In this document: one piece after another, positions 46,490 through 59,285 of the stretch
How positions within the stretch are numbered: position 1 is the stretch's first letter
How the letters are laid out: each line of letters starts with the position of its first letter
DNA from: Welwitschia mirabilis
Lineage: Eukaryota; Gnetophyta; Gnetopsida; Welwitschiales
Direction: 5' to 3'
DNA: 64,000 nt
NCBI GenBank assembly: GCA_051453625.1
Contig: JBOZIK010000001.1
Location: 204,062,786-204,126,785 of the forward strand
Notes under the pieces: generated by a model
What the model was told of the DNA's origin: nothing
Databases searched by the model: none
What the model saw: only the letters and a program-made list of their open reading frames with translations
Made by a program: the position numbers and the translations under genes

Positions 46490-47435
46490 GAATGTTTCTC
46501 AGCCAAGGGGTTTAGTCATAATATTAGTGGTTCATTCTATGATTTGATAATATACTAGTATAATTAATTCTTATTGCATAAGTTTCCATATTTTATGAAC
46601 TCCAATATGAAAGTGTTTTATCCTATCATTGTCCACTAGATATTTCACTATGCATATAGTAAATTAATTATCAATGAAAAGCTTAGTTGCTTTTATTTGC
46701 TTTAAGTTCATTGCTTCTAGAATTTTTCTTAATCATTCAATTGCTTTATAGAATTTGAATGCACCTATATGTTATACTTCTATTGATGATTAAGCTATCA
46801 TTATCTGGTGCTTAGATCACTAAGATAAATATGGTATTCATAAAAACATGACATACCCTTATGTTTATAAGAAGCTTCTAAGTATTTAGCAAAGTTTGAG
46901 TTAGAGTATAACTTTAAGATTAATTGAAAGTTTTTCTTATACGTAACAGCTAAGTCTTTTGTCTTTGTCAAGTATTATATTACTCTCATAGTAATGTTTA
47001 GATGACTAATCTTTAGTGCATAAAGATATATAAATGAAACATCAATCACATATGAGATATCAAGCCTAGTATTTGTAACATAAATAAGAGCACCAATTAT
47101 TCTTTTGTATTTAGTTTTATTTACTGATTTGAAGTGTTTACCATCACTAATTTTTGCATTATGTTCCAAAGGTGTAATAGCTTCTTGGAATTTTTCAATC
47201 TAAATTTTAAAGTCAAGTCTTATTGTATTTAAAGGATTTCATTCTTTCTTTGTTTTATTTATACACCAAGGTAGAATCTAGTTGATTCCATATTAGAAAT
47301 TTTAAATGCGTTACTTAGAGTAATCTTCATATGTTTACATATACGTCATAGCTATCAGTTATCAACATGTCATCTACATAAAACACTATTTATGTAGATT
47401 TATTTCCATCAGGTTTGATAAATAATGTGATATCT
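46490..47435 (-). pseudogene. Cop-H: copia RT and RNase H fragment
   Basis: On the minus strand the RT active site FYVDDMLIT lies near 47395-47365, preceded by TLFIKPDGNKS. It is followed by GALIYVTNTRLDISYVID (about 47105-47045, family form SLMYLTNTRPDISYAV). RNase H has KATKLFIDN near 46690 and ends near MTKPLG (about 46510). The sequence belongs to a third copia family, since its RT differs from IYVDDIIFG. It is cut at 47435 by the LTR of Cop-D, which inserted into the RT; the other half must lie beyond the right edge of the window. Confidence 0.75.
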
Positions 47436-48833
47436 TGAGGATCATTGAACCCAGAGGAAAGGGATGAATGAGATCTACCAAAAATAAATTTTGTTGAAAA
47501 CAAATTAAACTCCACACAATAAAGACCTTATTAGATTAACATGGTTCCCCAACCTCAGTACATCCACATAAAAAATAATAACTTCCTCTCATACCTCTAG
47601 ATATTTGTAACCTATAAAATAGTGGTTTTAGAGCAGCACCAACCTTACATATAACTGAGATGATCCTCATAAGATAGCACTCTCTTTTTCTTGGGGATTT
47701 GTAATAAACCAAGATAGAAATGTGCTTACAAGTACTCACAGAAGCACACCCATAGAAGGATTGCCTTACAATTTTAAAATCCTAGTAAGGGAACCTAAGA
47801 ATAAGAGTAAGAAATGAACTACGATATGTATATTTACAAACCTAATAGTTATTACAACTTAAGTACCAATAAATAATGATAACAAAAGAAACAAAAAGCT
47901 TAAAAAGATGCCACTTTGATGAAATGCTTGCATTCTTCTTTATTATTATCATCCATGAATGCCTTATATCAGAGTTGTGAAGCTACTGTAAGAGCCAATT
48001 ATTAAGTAATGAATTTACCAAATAATTCTTTTCAAAAAAATAGCTAAAATCTTCATGTGTAGTATAAATTACTATGTGAATGACTTTTTTTATTCCGTCT
48101 TTGTGCCCTTTATACTTTTTATGTCTTCTTTGATGGAACCTAAGAGATATAATCATTTGGAAGAATTTAACCATTATGTAATGAATAGAAATGGCTAGTT
48201 TTGGTTGTTTAATTTTTAGAATAGACTTATTTGAAATAGTAAATGTCTCTTGTTAGGAAGATGTCTTCACCCTAAAAGATGTATTTGATTAAACTACTCA
48301 GGTTTTAATAAAACTTGAACTACTATATATATAAATATTAGCAATCACAACTTTGATATATAAAAACTAGCTTACTTTCCTAAAATGTAAATAATTTATT
48401 AAAGTATAACTTATCTTTATTACCTCTTATAGTTCAATATAGATATATTCAACTCTGAAGATGCCTTCCAATAGTCAAAGTAGTATAAACGTATTTAATA
48501 TGATAGAAATCTTTTTCCTGTTTCAAGTCCTTAGTTCAGTATAGACATCTTTGATATAGTGAACATATTTTTCTATGATAAAGTCTAGTCTAGCATAGAC
48601 ATCTTTGATATGGTAGATGTATTTGCGATAGAAATCTTCACATTTAGAGACATCTTAATCAATCGTGTTTAACATTTATGAAAACTGAGCTAAACCTTAT
48701 ATGTAATACAAACTTGAGGTATTGACTTAGATTAATTCTTTTTACTATTTAGTGTTATCCAATTTGACCTGTCTACATAATAGACATAACACATTTGATA
48801 AGTGAAATCATCAAAATTGCAATTTTACTAATA
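47436..48833 (-). repeat. 3' LTR of Cop-D
   Basis: It starts TGAGGATCATTG and aligns throughout with the Cop-A LTRs. The inner end adjoins a minus-strand purine tract (AAAAAGGGACAAATT, 48848-48834), the polypurine tract. Decayed octamers are frequent; none of the intact AGACGTCT type was seen. Confidence 0.85.
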
Positions 48834-49149
48834 ATTTGTCCCTTTTTAATGATGTCCAAAACTTAACAAATCTCATTAGTGTAATCATGTTTTATCAACT
48901 AAATTAACAGAGCTTAAACCAAGAGAGAACATAATATATTACATAAGACATGATATAAATTTCAACAATTTTAAAAACTTGTATTAACCACACACATAAT
49001 CAAAAGTAGTATGAATTATTAAACACATAAGCATTAAGTAATTTTCATATAAGTAATAAGTAATAATGAATAATAATAGTTTATGAAATAGTAGTAAAAA
49101 AAGTAATTTATCATCAATAGTGACGTCACTCATAGGAAGTCCAATCCAT

Positions 49150-50990
49150 TCATCTCAATATCATATCTTTTAGACTTATACAAGATGTCTAATCCGAGTT
49201 GCCTATCTTCTTCTCCTTTTTAAACATTACAAAAGAAGCTAATTATTGAGGGCTAAGTTATTAGTATACTAAATGCCATCTCCTATATTATTTTTATCAT
49301 CATCACTATCCTTGGTGGTGGAGGTTTAGATGATATATGAAGAAGAAGAAGTGGATGGAGGTGTATGTCGCTTCTTAGGTGGGCACTGACATAACTCATT
49401 ATGGTCTTGAGAAACCTATCTCCTCATACATGAATACATTTAAGGGGTAATGGAAGTGCTAAATAAGCTAGAAATAGCTATCTTAGTAAAACCATATACT
49501 AAAGGCAAAGTGATGCTAAGAGGTAAAGCTTGAATGAAAATCATGAGAGTTGGTGGTGAAGAGGGAGAATGAGGTGAAAATGGTGGGTACAGTGAAGATG
49601 AAGATTAAGTAGGATAACAAATGAATAATTTGTAATAATACCTATGAAATATAAGATATTGGTCATCATATATCTTAGAGTCTACTTACTACTTCCCTTA
49701 TACCTATGCTAAAGCCTGGTACTCCCCCTGTACCTATGTTGGAGCCTGGTGCTTCCCCTGTTGTGGACTCCGATGAATCAAAATCTACTACATGATCTAA
49801 GGCATATCTTATGATAGGAGGTTCTAGAGGAACCTCTATCTTTAATTCCTCCTTAGAAGTAGATCAAGTAGGAGTTCTCATGGATTCCCAAGTACCTATA
49901 GGAGCCTCTCCTTTATTAGCTATAAAATGATGCTTCTTCAATGTTAATAACTTATGTTTAATCTTGCCTACCATATTAGCACTAGTATTAAGAGCCTTCT
50001 TTATTGATGATAGAATATGAAAAACTATATAGTAAGAGCACTAAAACTATGAAATAGAAGGTTTCTTAGTTGTTCCTTTATCTGCTAGAACTGGTGCTTG
50101 CCATTTCTTACTAAATTCGAAAAGTGGCTTTTTAGGACAATTCATGCTATCCTATGGTACTAAGATGGTATTATTGATAATCATGCTAATTAAGTAAGGA
50201 TGTTCTAAAGTCTGATCCTTATGAAAAAGATTAATGATATCCATATATAAAATAAAGCCAAAACTAATCTTCATCCATGTAAGAAGGTAATAAATCACAA
50301 AAGTTCATAGTATATTATAATAGTTATAGCTATCACCTTAAGCAAGTATGTTATATAAGGTAATGAAACTCAAAATAGAAGCACCTAATAACATATCTTT
50401 ACATTCTACATTTTTATAAAAATTCATCCTCAAATTCCCAGAGATCACATTACTCAATGAATGCCATGAAATGTGAATAGAATGACAAGTGAATATATAT
50501 TTCAGAGGATGCACACACAACTATGGAAGCTTTAAATAATCTATACGAAGCATTAAATTTAGAAATCTAGATGTAATAAATAGAGAAGTACCTCGTACTC
50601 AAGTTTAAAAATCCCTAGCACTATCATCTATCTTATGTATGTTAGCATAGAATTCCATGACTATAGGGTCTAGAATGCCTTGGTCTAATTGCACTATTAT
50701 GTCCCAATTAACATGTTAAAGATAAGTAAGAAGATAATCTTTTCTTTGCTTTCGACATCGAAAAGTCCATTCTACAATAATGGACTTTCTAGTCTAAGTT
50801 TTAAAACATTCTGCGGTTGACTCACAATAAAGTTGAGGTCCATACTATGGTCTATGAGTTTTTATGGTAGGTTCATTTTCTTGGAAGACATTAGAGGACT
50901 TTCTCTTCATTATGTTTGAAGAAAATATGGAAAGAACTAAATTGATAATAAATAAATGTAAAGATTCATCCTATCAAAGAAAAGAGCACT
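49150..50990 (-). pseudogene. Additional ORF of Cop-D, decayed
   Basis: Around 50680-50570 the minus strand reads VMEFYANIHKIDDSARDF, then VRGTSLFIT and FLNL. This is the best match in the window to the VREFYAN...VRG pattern of the plant transposon-protein domain. The C-terminal part (about 49880-49250) is rich in Ser, Pro and acidic residues as in Cop-A. There are many stops and no start codon could be fixed. Confidence 0.6.
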
Positions 50991-50999
50991 TGTTATGTT

Positions 51000-51480
51000 G
51001 GTTGTAAAGACTTCTTTCAAATCCAAGATGTTTATGTTGAGAGATCTGAAAAATATTAAGCTAAAAAAGAATTATAAGAGGAATACTTACTAAGTGAATA
51101 ATTGAAAATAATAGATGGTAGCCCCTTTTTTAAATAAAACAGGGTCAAAACCCTCATCTTTTGTGTGTGTTTTATCTTCAGTATAGTTCTTGAAAGATGT
51201 TTATTAATTAAAAAAGTATAAAACAATAAAAGTAGATATATATCTCATCAAAATATGTGTTTTATTAATAGATTTTATGAGTTATCTAAATACTGTAAAG
51301 ACATCTACCTATCCCAAGACATCTAATTCAAAAAAATTAAAGATAACATACCTAACCTTCAAAGACATCTGATATAAAAAAACATTTGCTATAGAGACAT
51401 CTACATTTTAAAGATGTCTACATGATAGACATCTTTGACTTAAAGACATATTCAAAAATAAAAAAAACTTTGAAATTTCT
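51000..51480. repeat. pol-to-ORF spacer of Cop-D with AGACATCT octamers
   Basis: It corresponds to 13560-14060 of Cop-A. AGACATCT recurs near 51300, 51320, 51365 and 51405, with TGTCTACATGATAGACATCT at about 51414-51433. No intact CpG palindrome was seen here. Confidence 0.7.
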
Positions 51481-51608
51481 ATAGATAATATCATGATTAA
51501 AGTTATTAGCAAAGAAAAACTAACATGCATATAATGTACTAGTTTAAGGTCTAACTACAATATCAACTCATAGAATATCATAATGTGGAGTTCAAATTTT
51601 AATAGTAA

Positions 51609-54600
51609 TTACCTAATGACTGACTTAATTAAGCAAGGCCTAATTCCTAAGTTTCTACATAGTTTAATAAACCTATCACTACTTAGTAGTTTAGTAAAGA
51701 CATTAGTGAGTTGATTATCATTATTAATGTATTCTAACATAATATCCTTACTTTGCACATGCTCTCTAAGAAAATGATGTTTGATTTCGATATGTTTGAT
51801 TCTTAAATATTGAATTGGATTTTTTAAGATATTGATAGAACTATTATTATCACAAAAAATGGGAATTATTTTCATGGATAAAATAAAATCTTTTAATATT
51901 TACATCATCCAAAGTAGTTGAGCATAATAACTTTTAGCAGTAATATATTCAGCCTCAGTAGTTGCTTTTTACTACTTCATGATATTAATTATTATCTGAG
52001 AAAGAAGCAAATTATACTAGTACTTCTTCTATCATCCTTGCATCCTACCTAATCTACATTACAATATTCAACTAGATTAAGGTAGGATCTCTTTAAATAC
52101 TAAAGGCTCTAGTAGTTTTTTTTAGATGGTGATTTTTTTTTTAAAATTATGATAAGATGTGATTCATTACTTTGATAATAAGTACAAATCCCTACACTCC
52201 ACATGATATTAGATCTATTACAGTAAGATATAATAAACTACCAAGCATACCTTTGTATAACTTTTAGTTAATTCTTATCATTCTCATCTCTTTTTAGTTT
52301 TATGCTTTGGTTGATTGGGATATATTTGTCCTTTTAATCCTGTAAGTCATACTTAACTAGCAAATTTTTAATATATTTAGTTCAAGAAAGAATATATCTT
52401 ATTTGTGTTACATCGCTTAAAGCCTTAATAAATTGCTTATCTCTTTCATGAGACTCATTTTAAACTCGTCCTACATAATGTTCATAAATTCTTGCATAAT
52501 AATTTATTAGTAGCACCAAAAATAATATCATCCACAAAGATTTATATATTTCTTTCAAATCCATTTTTTATTAGAAGATCTAAGAGTTTCTTATACCAAG
52601 CTTTAAGATCTTAATTGAGACCATAAGAAACCTTTTTCAATTTGTAAATACAGTCTATTTTATAAAATTTAGTGGCCCTGAGTAGGTCACTAACATGGGT
52701 CCAAGGTGCGCAACGCAGATTACCAGCATTTCCTAAATCTATATCTACCTGGTGAGTAGGCTTATTCCCCAGTCGATAGGAGGATACAGTATTTCTTGCT
52801 TACATACATAAGTAGGTTAGCTTTCTAGGCTTGGTAAGCTAACCTGTCTTGACTAATGAATCCAGTTCCACTTTTGAACAGCATTATAAACCAAGTACAT
52901 GAGTAAGTTATCCACGAGATTATTAATACAGGAGGGTGCTGGGACGAGATTATTTCCTTTAGGTTGCTCAAAATATAATTTTTCTTAAAGTACTCCATTT
53001 AAAAAGGAACTTTTAACATCCATCTAGTAGAGTCTAAACCATTTAACACATGTAAAGGCTAAAAGCATTTTTATAAACTTCATATAGGCTACTAGTGTAA
53101 AAGTTTCTTTAAAGTTTATGCCTTCTTGTTAGTTATACCCTTTAGTTACTAACCTTACTTTGTTTTTAATAACATTACCATTTTCCTCTATTTTATTTCT
53201 AAAAATTCATTTTATGCCAAAAATATGTCTGTTAGATGATCTTAAAGTGAGATCTTAGATATCACATCTTTCAAACTAATTAAGTTCCTCTTGTATTACT
53301 AATATTCAATTTCTATCACTTTCCGCTTCATTGAAAATTTTAGGTTCTACCTATGAGATATATGTTACAAATTCATAGAATTCCTTAGTATATCTTTGAG
53401 TTTAAATACCATCATGTGGACTACCTATGATGTTGCTTGAGGAATGAGTTCTCTTTAGTTTTGTCATGTTTGAAGAATTTTCCTTATCTATTTCTTCTTC
53501 TTTTTACTTCTTACTGTCTAATTATTCTTAAGGATTAAACTCTAGTGAAAATATAACAAGTAGTCTTAGTAACTTCTACCCAAAAATGATATGGAACTTA
53601 TTTATCATGCATGATTATTCTTATCATTTTATTTAAAGCCCTATTATTTCTTGTAGCAACTCCATTTTATTATAGAGTTTTTAGTGCAGATAATTATTAT
53701 AGAATACCAAGATGTTTATAAAAATTTTTGAACTTTTCATTTTTTAATTCTATGCCATTATCACTTCTTATCATCTTGATCTTGTATCCCTTTTGATTCT
53801 ATAACTTGATGTATAACTTAGAGAAAATATTAAATGCCTCATCTTTATGTGTAAGGAGAACTATGCATGTAAAGTGAGAGTATCATCAATGATAGTTAGA
53901 TAATATATTTTCTTACTAGGAATTTCTACGGAAGATGGACCAACAATATCAAAATGTAAAAGATTTAAAGAATATTCAATTATGATAGTGTTTTTCTTAT
54001 CAAACCTGACCCTTCTTTACTCTTCTTTCTGGCATGTCTTACAAATATGATCATTGAATCTTTGCAACTTAGAAAGTTCTCTTATCATACCTGTTGAGAA
54101 CAAGGTTATTAGTAAGTCTTTATTAACATGCCCAATATTCCTTTGCCATAGCTTAAGTCACTTATAATACTTAATAAACACTTGATTCCCTTATTAGAGA
54201 TATCTTGTAAAGTGGTAATATATACATTAGATTTTCTAGTTCTAGCAAACAAAACTTTGTTTAAGTTATATTATTTGATAACATAATCATCTTTGATAGA
54301 GGTAATAGAAAAATTTACATTACATAACTAACTAACATTTAGAAGATTATATTGTAATATTTCTACAAAGAAAACATATTTTATCTTAAGTAGATTACCT
54401 CCTTTAATGATTTTTATATCTCTAATAAATGCCTCATTATTATCATGAAAAGTGACTAATCCTTTTTCTTGCTTTATCAAAATGATAAAGATAGAGCTGT
54501 CTATAGTCATATGCCTTGAACACCCATTTTAACATACTATGCATGTTTCTTCACTGCTCACAATGCACTCTGAGCTTAAAGTACTAGTCTTGATTTTGTA

Positions 54601-54864
54601 ATCTAAATTTTCTTTAGTTTAACCTATACAAGATGTTGTACCATACTTTTGGGCCTTTTTACACTATTAATATAATATTTGTGTTAAATTTTATTAAATA
54701 ATTAAATTGATAATGATATCATTTTTAATAATAATAATAGATAATACTATTGGTATAAACTATATGTTCATACCTTGGCTTGTGGCTCCATTTGTTGAAT
54801 AAGGAAGTTTAAATACTAATAGATGCTTCATTGTGGCCTAAACCACTTTTGTTATTTGTACTTA
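51609..54864 (-). pseudogene. Cop-D pol (interrupted)
   Basis: The last 88 codons (51875-51609) are open: CDNNSSINILKNPIQ, then HIEIKHHFLREHVQ and FIKLCRNLGI, the RNase H end of Sirevirus-like elements. The Cop-A stop at this site is absent, so the frame runs 7 codons further. The RT active site near 52535-52500 keeps FVDDIIFGAT. Integrase has CQKE-type zinc-finger residues near 54030 and QNGVATRNN near 53680-53650. Protease (54530-54328) reads NGCSRHMTIDSS and ends LLNVSQ. The second zinc knuckle and gag follow toward the Cop-E junction at 54864. Many stops in RT and integrase. Confidence 0.8.
52673..52950. other. GC-richer foreign insert in Cop-D RT with a hairpin
   Basis: Cop-A at 17846-17890 is continuous where Cop-D has about 278 extra bases. 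The insert has five CpGs (for example in GGTGCGCAACGCAG and GGGACGAGAT), while flanking copia sequence has almost none. AGGTTAGCTT (52814-52823) and AAGCTAACCT (52836-52845) form a perfect 10-bp stem with a 12-nt loop. No target-site duplication or TG...CA ends are visible, so a filler insertion at a repaired break is more likely than transposition. Organellar, especially mitochondrial, DNA is a reasonable guess but not shown. Confidence 0.5.
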
Positions 54865-56225
54865 TGTTGGAAAATCTAGTTTTGATTATTTTACTTATCA
54901 AATATTTTATGTCTTTATGTAAAAAAGTTATTATAAGTAAATCAGACATTGATAGGTATAAGATCATGATGGATCTTTAAAGACACAATATTACAAAAAG
55001 AATTAAATGCTAAATTGAAAAATCAATTAATTGAAGATATCTGAGAAATTGAAGAAGTCTTAAGTAAAGACGTCTAGAAAAGTAAAGACATCTTAAATAT
55101 ATGGAGCTAGAACAAGTGATAAAGTCAATTCATTTTTTACTAATATCTTACATTTTAGGTAAGCAAGAAACTTATACATTACATATTTATGATCATGAGG
55201 GTTTAAGAATACTATAGTGCAAAATTTATCAAAATATGGGAAAGTTGACTCAATATGTTTATAAAAGTGAAGATGTTTAAAATAAAGACATCTACAAAAT
55301 TCAAGACATCTTAAACCAAAGTTCATATTAATTAAAATTAAGGATATGTGTTGAAATCATAGATGTTAGTCATTAATTACATGATGATCATAGATTCAAA
55401 TTATTATCTTCCAAGATCAAATAGCTAGATCTTCTTCATCATTATAAAGCATTAAAGCTAAGAATGAAATGAGAAGTTTTTGGTACTACATTAAATCAAT
55501 CAAACTTATAGATCTTAAAAGCATGAGTAAAGAAAACCTCTCATAAAGAAATAAAAATATTTAGTAGTAAGGAGCTAGCATTATTTCATCTATTGGATTT
55601 GGGTCTTCATTACAATCATCTTCCTTATTCATACTCGTGACCATAACAATAACTTCAAGAATCCTAAAGTCTTCATCAAAGCATATTTAGGCTTATTATT
55701 ATATTACACTTTAGTTATTCAGTGTAGACTATCTTATTATTGAATATTGTTGTAAAATCTATTTCTTAAATATCAAATATGTTATAAGGTAATCCTTGTA
55801 AAGATATGCATTGGTTATTGTGTTTTTAGGTACTTTTTGAATGTAAGGCTATTAATTAGCTAGAGACCATTATTTTATTATAGGGGGGAAGAGTGCTATC
55901 TTACAAAGAGACTTTCATTGTTATAAAGGTTCATGGTGCACTCGCGAAAACTACTATTCCCTTAAGAGGAAGAGAATGTTGCCTTGTAGAGAGTCTCTCA
56001 CTTATTGTAAGGTTGGTGATACACCAGAAAACCACTATTTCTTATAGATTAAGAATATCTAAAGGTATGAGTAGAAGCTACCATCTCTGTGTGGACGTAT
56101 CCAAGTTAGAGAACCATGTTATTGGGTAAGGTCTTCCGTTATGCATTTTTATTCTATTATTTAGTTTAAATTTTTGTTTCGTAGAACTCATTTACCCTTC
56201 CCCTCTCAGTTCAAATTGATCCTCG
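54865..56225 (+). repeat. 5' LTR of Cop-E
   Basis: It starts TGTTGGAAAATC, aligns inverted with the other family 1 LTRs and ends GATCCTCG, with the final A decayed. It contains AAAGACGTCTAG near 55067 and about six decayed octamers in the first 460 bp. Confidence 0.85.
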
Positions 56226-56242
56226 AGTGGTATTAGAAAGTA
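56226..56242 (+). promoter_or_regulatory. Primer binding site of Cop-E
   Basis: AGTGGTATTAGAAAGTA follows the LTR directly and keeps TGGTAT-AGA of the Met-tRNA complement TGGTATCAGAGC. The GTAGGTACTC that follows matches Cop-A (GTGGGTACTT). Confidence 0.75.
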
Positions 56243-56279
56243 GGTACTCATAAAAAAGAGTAACTTCCTTCAGTGAAAT

Positions 56280-58130
56280 ATGAAAGGGATGTCATTTGTT
56301 ACACCTCCACTCTTTGATGGAAGAAACTATGTCTTTTGGAAGACGAGGATGCAAGTGTACTTATAGTATTTTGAGTTTTACGTATAACAAAGCATAGAAG
56401 AAGGTTACACAAACCCTATAGAGATCATTACAAATGTTGCAAGTAATACCACTACTTAAATCAAGAAAGAAAAGACTATACAGATGAGAATAAGATGCAT
56501 TCATATATGTCTCTACAACTAAAAATGCTCTTTATTCTACTTTATTTATAGGAGAGTTCAATAGAATAGTAGGTTGCAAAATGGAACAAGAAATTTACAA
56601 TGTTCTAACTAGAATATATAAAGGTACCTTCATTATGAAATAATATAAGCTTTTAGTTTAGATAAACTAATTTGAAATTTGAAAATGAATTAAGGAGAGA
56701 GAGTTCATGAGTACTTTACTAGAGTTACAAACATTGTAAATGCAATATGTGGCATTGGAGAGGATCTTCTAGAAGCAAAGGTAATACAAAACGTTATTAG
56801 ATCGCTAACCTCTTATTATAAGCCTAAGACCACAGCCATGGAAGAATCTAGAGATCTTAATGCCATGAAGATAGAAGAACTATAAAGTGAACTTACAACA
56901 TATGAAATGAACCTCATACAAGATGAATCCTAGAAGGAGAAATCCATTGGACTTAAGTCAAAGCACAAATCAGAGATCAAAAGGAAAGGCAAAAGAAGAT
57001 CATGAAGAAGATGACTTTGATGATAAAGATGAGGAACTACACTTTATTACATAAAAAGTAAAAACATTACTCTCACATAAGTATAATATAAGAGTTAAGA
57101 TCAGAAGATCATCTAGATTTTTAGTAAAAGATAAGAGTAAAAGTAAATCATCTAATAATTATTCTTTGTCAAATGTTTTCAAAATAGAATGTTGGGTATG
57201 TAAGGAAGAGGACATATTACCTCAAAATACCCTAGTACTAATATATTATAAAAAGATGAATAAAAGAAGAAGTCTAAAAAGAAGAAATAATTTTTTATTT
57301 GATGGGATGAAGACGATGAGGCTTTAGAAAATGAAGCATCAGATAATGAGAAAATACATTCTTATTACATGGATATAGTGCACAATTAAGATGAAACTAA
57401 TGATTCAGAAGATGGATATGATTCAGATACTGAGGATGATACATGTATAACTATTCAAGAAAAATATGATTCAATTTCTAAAGAGTTTATTAATTTGTAA
57501 AAGTTATGAGAAAAGACAAAAAGGTTTCTTAATGTTTGTAAAAAGGCATAAGTATTTTAAAAATGTAAGGCAAGAACTTTTAGATTCAAAGAAAATTGTT
57601 AAAAAATTTAATAAAGGTAAAGAAACTTTAAATATCATGCTTGAAAAAAGTATGAGTTCAAAAGATAAGAGAGGATTGAGATACAATGAGGCAATAACTA
57701 CCACTTCAGCCCATCTATTTAAAATGTGTAATTATAGGCCAAGGTATAAGCACTTATTATGTATGAATAACATCATTTGCTATTATTGTCATTGTAAAGA
57801 TCATTATTAATATAGATGTCTAATAAAATTAAATGATTCATACTACACTAACAATCTCAAGAGGCATAGTATATTGGTACATCATTTTGGATAGAATAGA
57901 CTAAGGAAAGTTTGAATACCTAAAGCTAAATTAGATCTTAGAGTAGAGAAGAAGTACACTTATTACATATGCAGTCAATAAAGGTACAACAATTATGTTA
58001 CAACTCAATGTAATAGTAATAAAGCTATTAATAAGATTGTAAAATATCAAGGCATTGAAGGATACATCAATTCATACAAAAACTTGAAGATTGAGCCTTG
58101 CTTAATTAGGTAAGTAAATAGGTAATACCC
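56280..58130 (+). pseudogene. Cop-E gag fused to the end of pol
   Basis: The ATG at 56280 opens MKGMSFVTPPLFDGRNY, then VFWKTRMQVYL and a stop, the copia gag entry. A first zinc knuckle near 57188-57230 reads CWVCKEED, its His lost. An acidic region and a 115-codon open, lysine-rich, coiled-coil-like segment (57466-57810) follow. The second knuckle reads CYYCHCKDHY and continues after a stop with YRC. Beyond 57900 the sequence matches the end of gag in Cop-A. It then passes, without protease or any other enzyme, into NLKIEPCLIR, the last residues of pol, and a stop at about 58114. At least ten stops or frameshifts are present. Confidence 0.75.
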
Positions 58131-58279
58131 TTAACATTTCAACTCCATTGCACTTATCTTATGAGCTAAGATTATAACTATGTGTAGTTGTGTAATTAAA
58201 TTATGTGTGTGATTTTTAGCCTCTTAAAGTTCTATTGCTATAGTTTTAATAGTTCTTATTTCTTTTCAAAAAATTTAGA

Positions 58280-59180
58280 AATTTCATGGCAGACATCTTT
58301 GGTTTTATAGATATATCTAGTGAAGATGTCTTAAAATCTTTAAATGTCTTAAGATCAAACATCTTAATTTTTGTAGATGTTTTAGAAGACCAAGTATGTT
58401 ATTTCAATTGTTTGAGCTAGACATCTTAATTTTTGTAGATATCTTGGTAGCAGGAAAATATACTAGAAACGCTTTAACAGTAAACATCCTGAAGTTTATA
58501 GATNNNNNNNNNNNNNNNNNNNNNNNNNNNNNNNNNNNNNNNNNNNNNNNNNNNNNNNNNNNNNNNNNNNNNNNNNNNNNNNNNNNNNNNNNNNNNNNNN
58601 NNNNNNNNNNNNNNNNNNNNNNNNNNNNNNNNNNNNNNNNNNNNNNNNNNNNNNNNNNNNNNNNNNNNNNNNNNNNNNNNNNNNNNNNNNNNNNNNNNNN
58701 NNNNNNNNNNNNNNNNNNNNNNNNNNNNNNNNNNNNNNNNNNNNNNNNNNNNNNNNNNNNNNNNNNNNNNNNNNNNNNNNNNNNNNNNNNNNNNNNNNNN
58801 NNNNNNNNNNNNNNNNNNNNNNNNNNNNNNNNNNNNNNNNNNNNNNNNNNNNNNNNNNNNNNNNNNNNNNNNNNNNNNNNNNNNNNNNNNNNNNNNNNNN
58901 NNNNNNNNNNNNNCGCTTTAACAGTAAACATCTTGAAGTTTATAGATGTTTACTTTTTGCATTTAGATGTCTTGAAAAATTTGTAGATATCTTGACTGTA
59001 TTATTATGGAAATAAAAAACACAAAAAAAGTTAGGGTTTTAACCCTTTTTAATAGCCAAAGGAACCATCAGATCTTATTTTCAAGTCTTCTCTTAACATG
59101 TGTTACTCTTAGGTGATTTTTTAAACTTCTTTTTTCTCATATTTCTTTAGTTAGACATCTTAGATTTGTAAGACATCTCA
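58280..59180. repeat. Octamer-rich spacer of Cop-E with a gap inside a repeat
   Basis: Copies of CAGACATCTT, AAGATGTCTT, AACATCTT and TAGACATCTT recur on both sides of the 410-bp gap at 58504-58913. CGCTTTAACAGTAAACAT plus the following 16 bases lies immediately left (58470-58503) and right (58914-58947) of the gap with one difference, so the gap sits in a tandem repeat. It corresponds to 13560-14060 in Cop-A. Confidence 0.7.
58504..58913. other. Assembly gap (N), 410 bp
   Basis: Gap bounded by two copies of a 34-bp sequence. ORFs crossing it are artefacts. Confidence 0.95.
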
Positions 59181-59285
59181 ACAATAGGCAAGAACAAATC
59201 CTTTTTCTTCAATAGGCACATATTTTTCCATAGTTTCTTGTATGTAAATTGATATTATATTATTCTTTAGTTTTATTTTGTAAAT

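Noticed and set aside
52673-52950. tRNA-derived SINE or tRNA gene
   Set aside because: No A-box and B-box pair, cloverleaf or poly-A tail could be recognised; the hairpin alone is not enough.
58396-58986. ORFs of 196 and 175 codons
   Set aside because: They span the 58504-58913 gap; the real parts are octamer-rich spacer.
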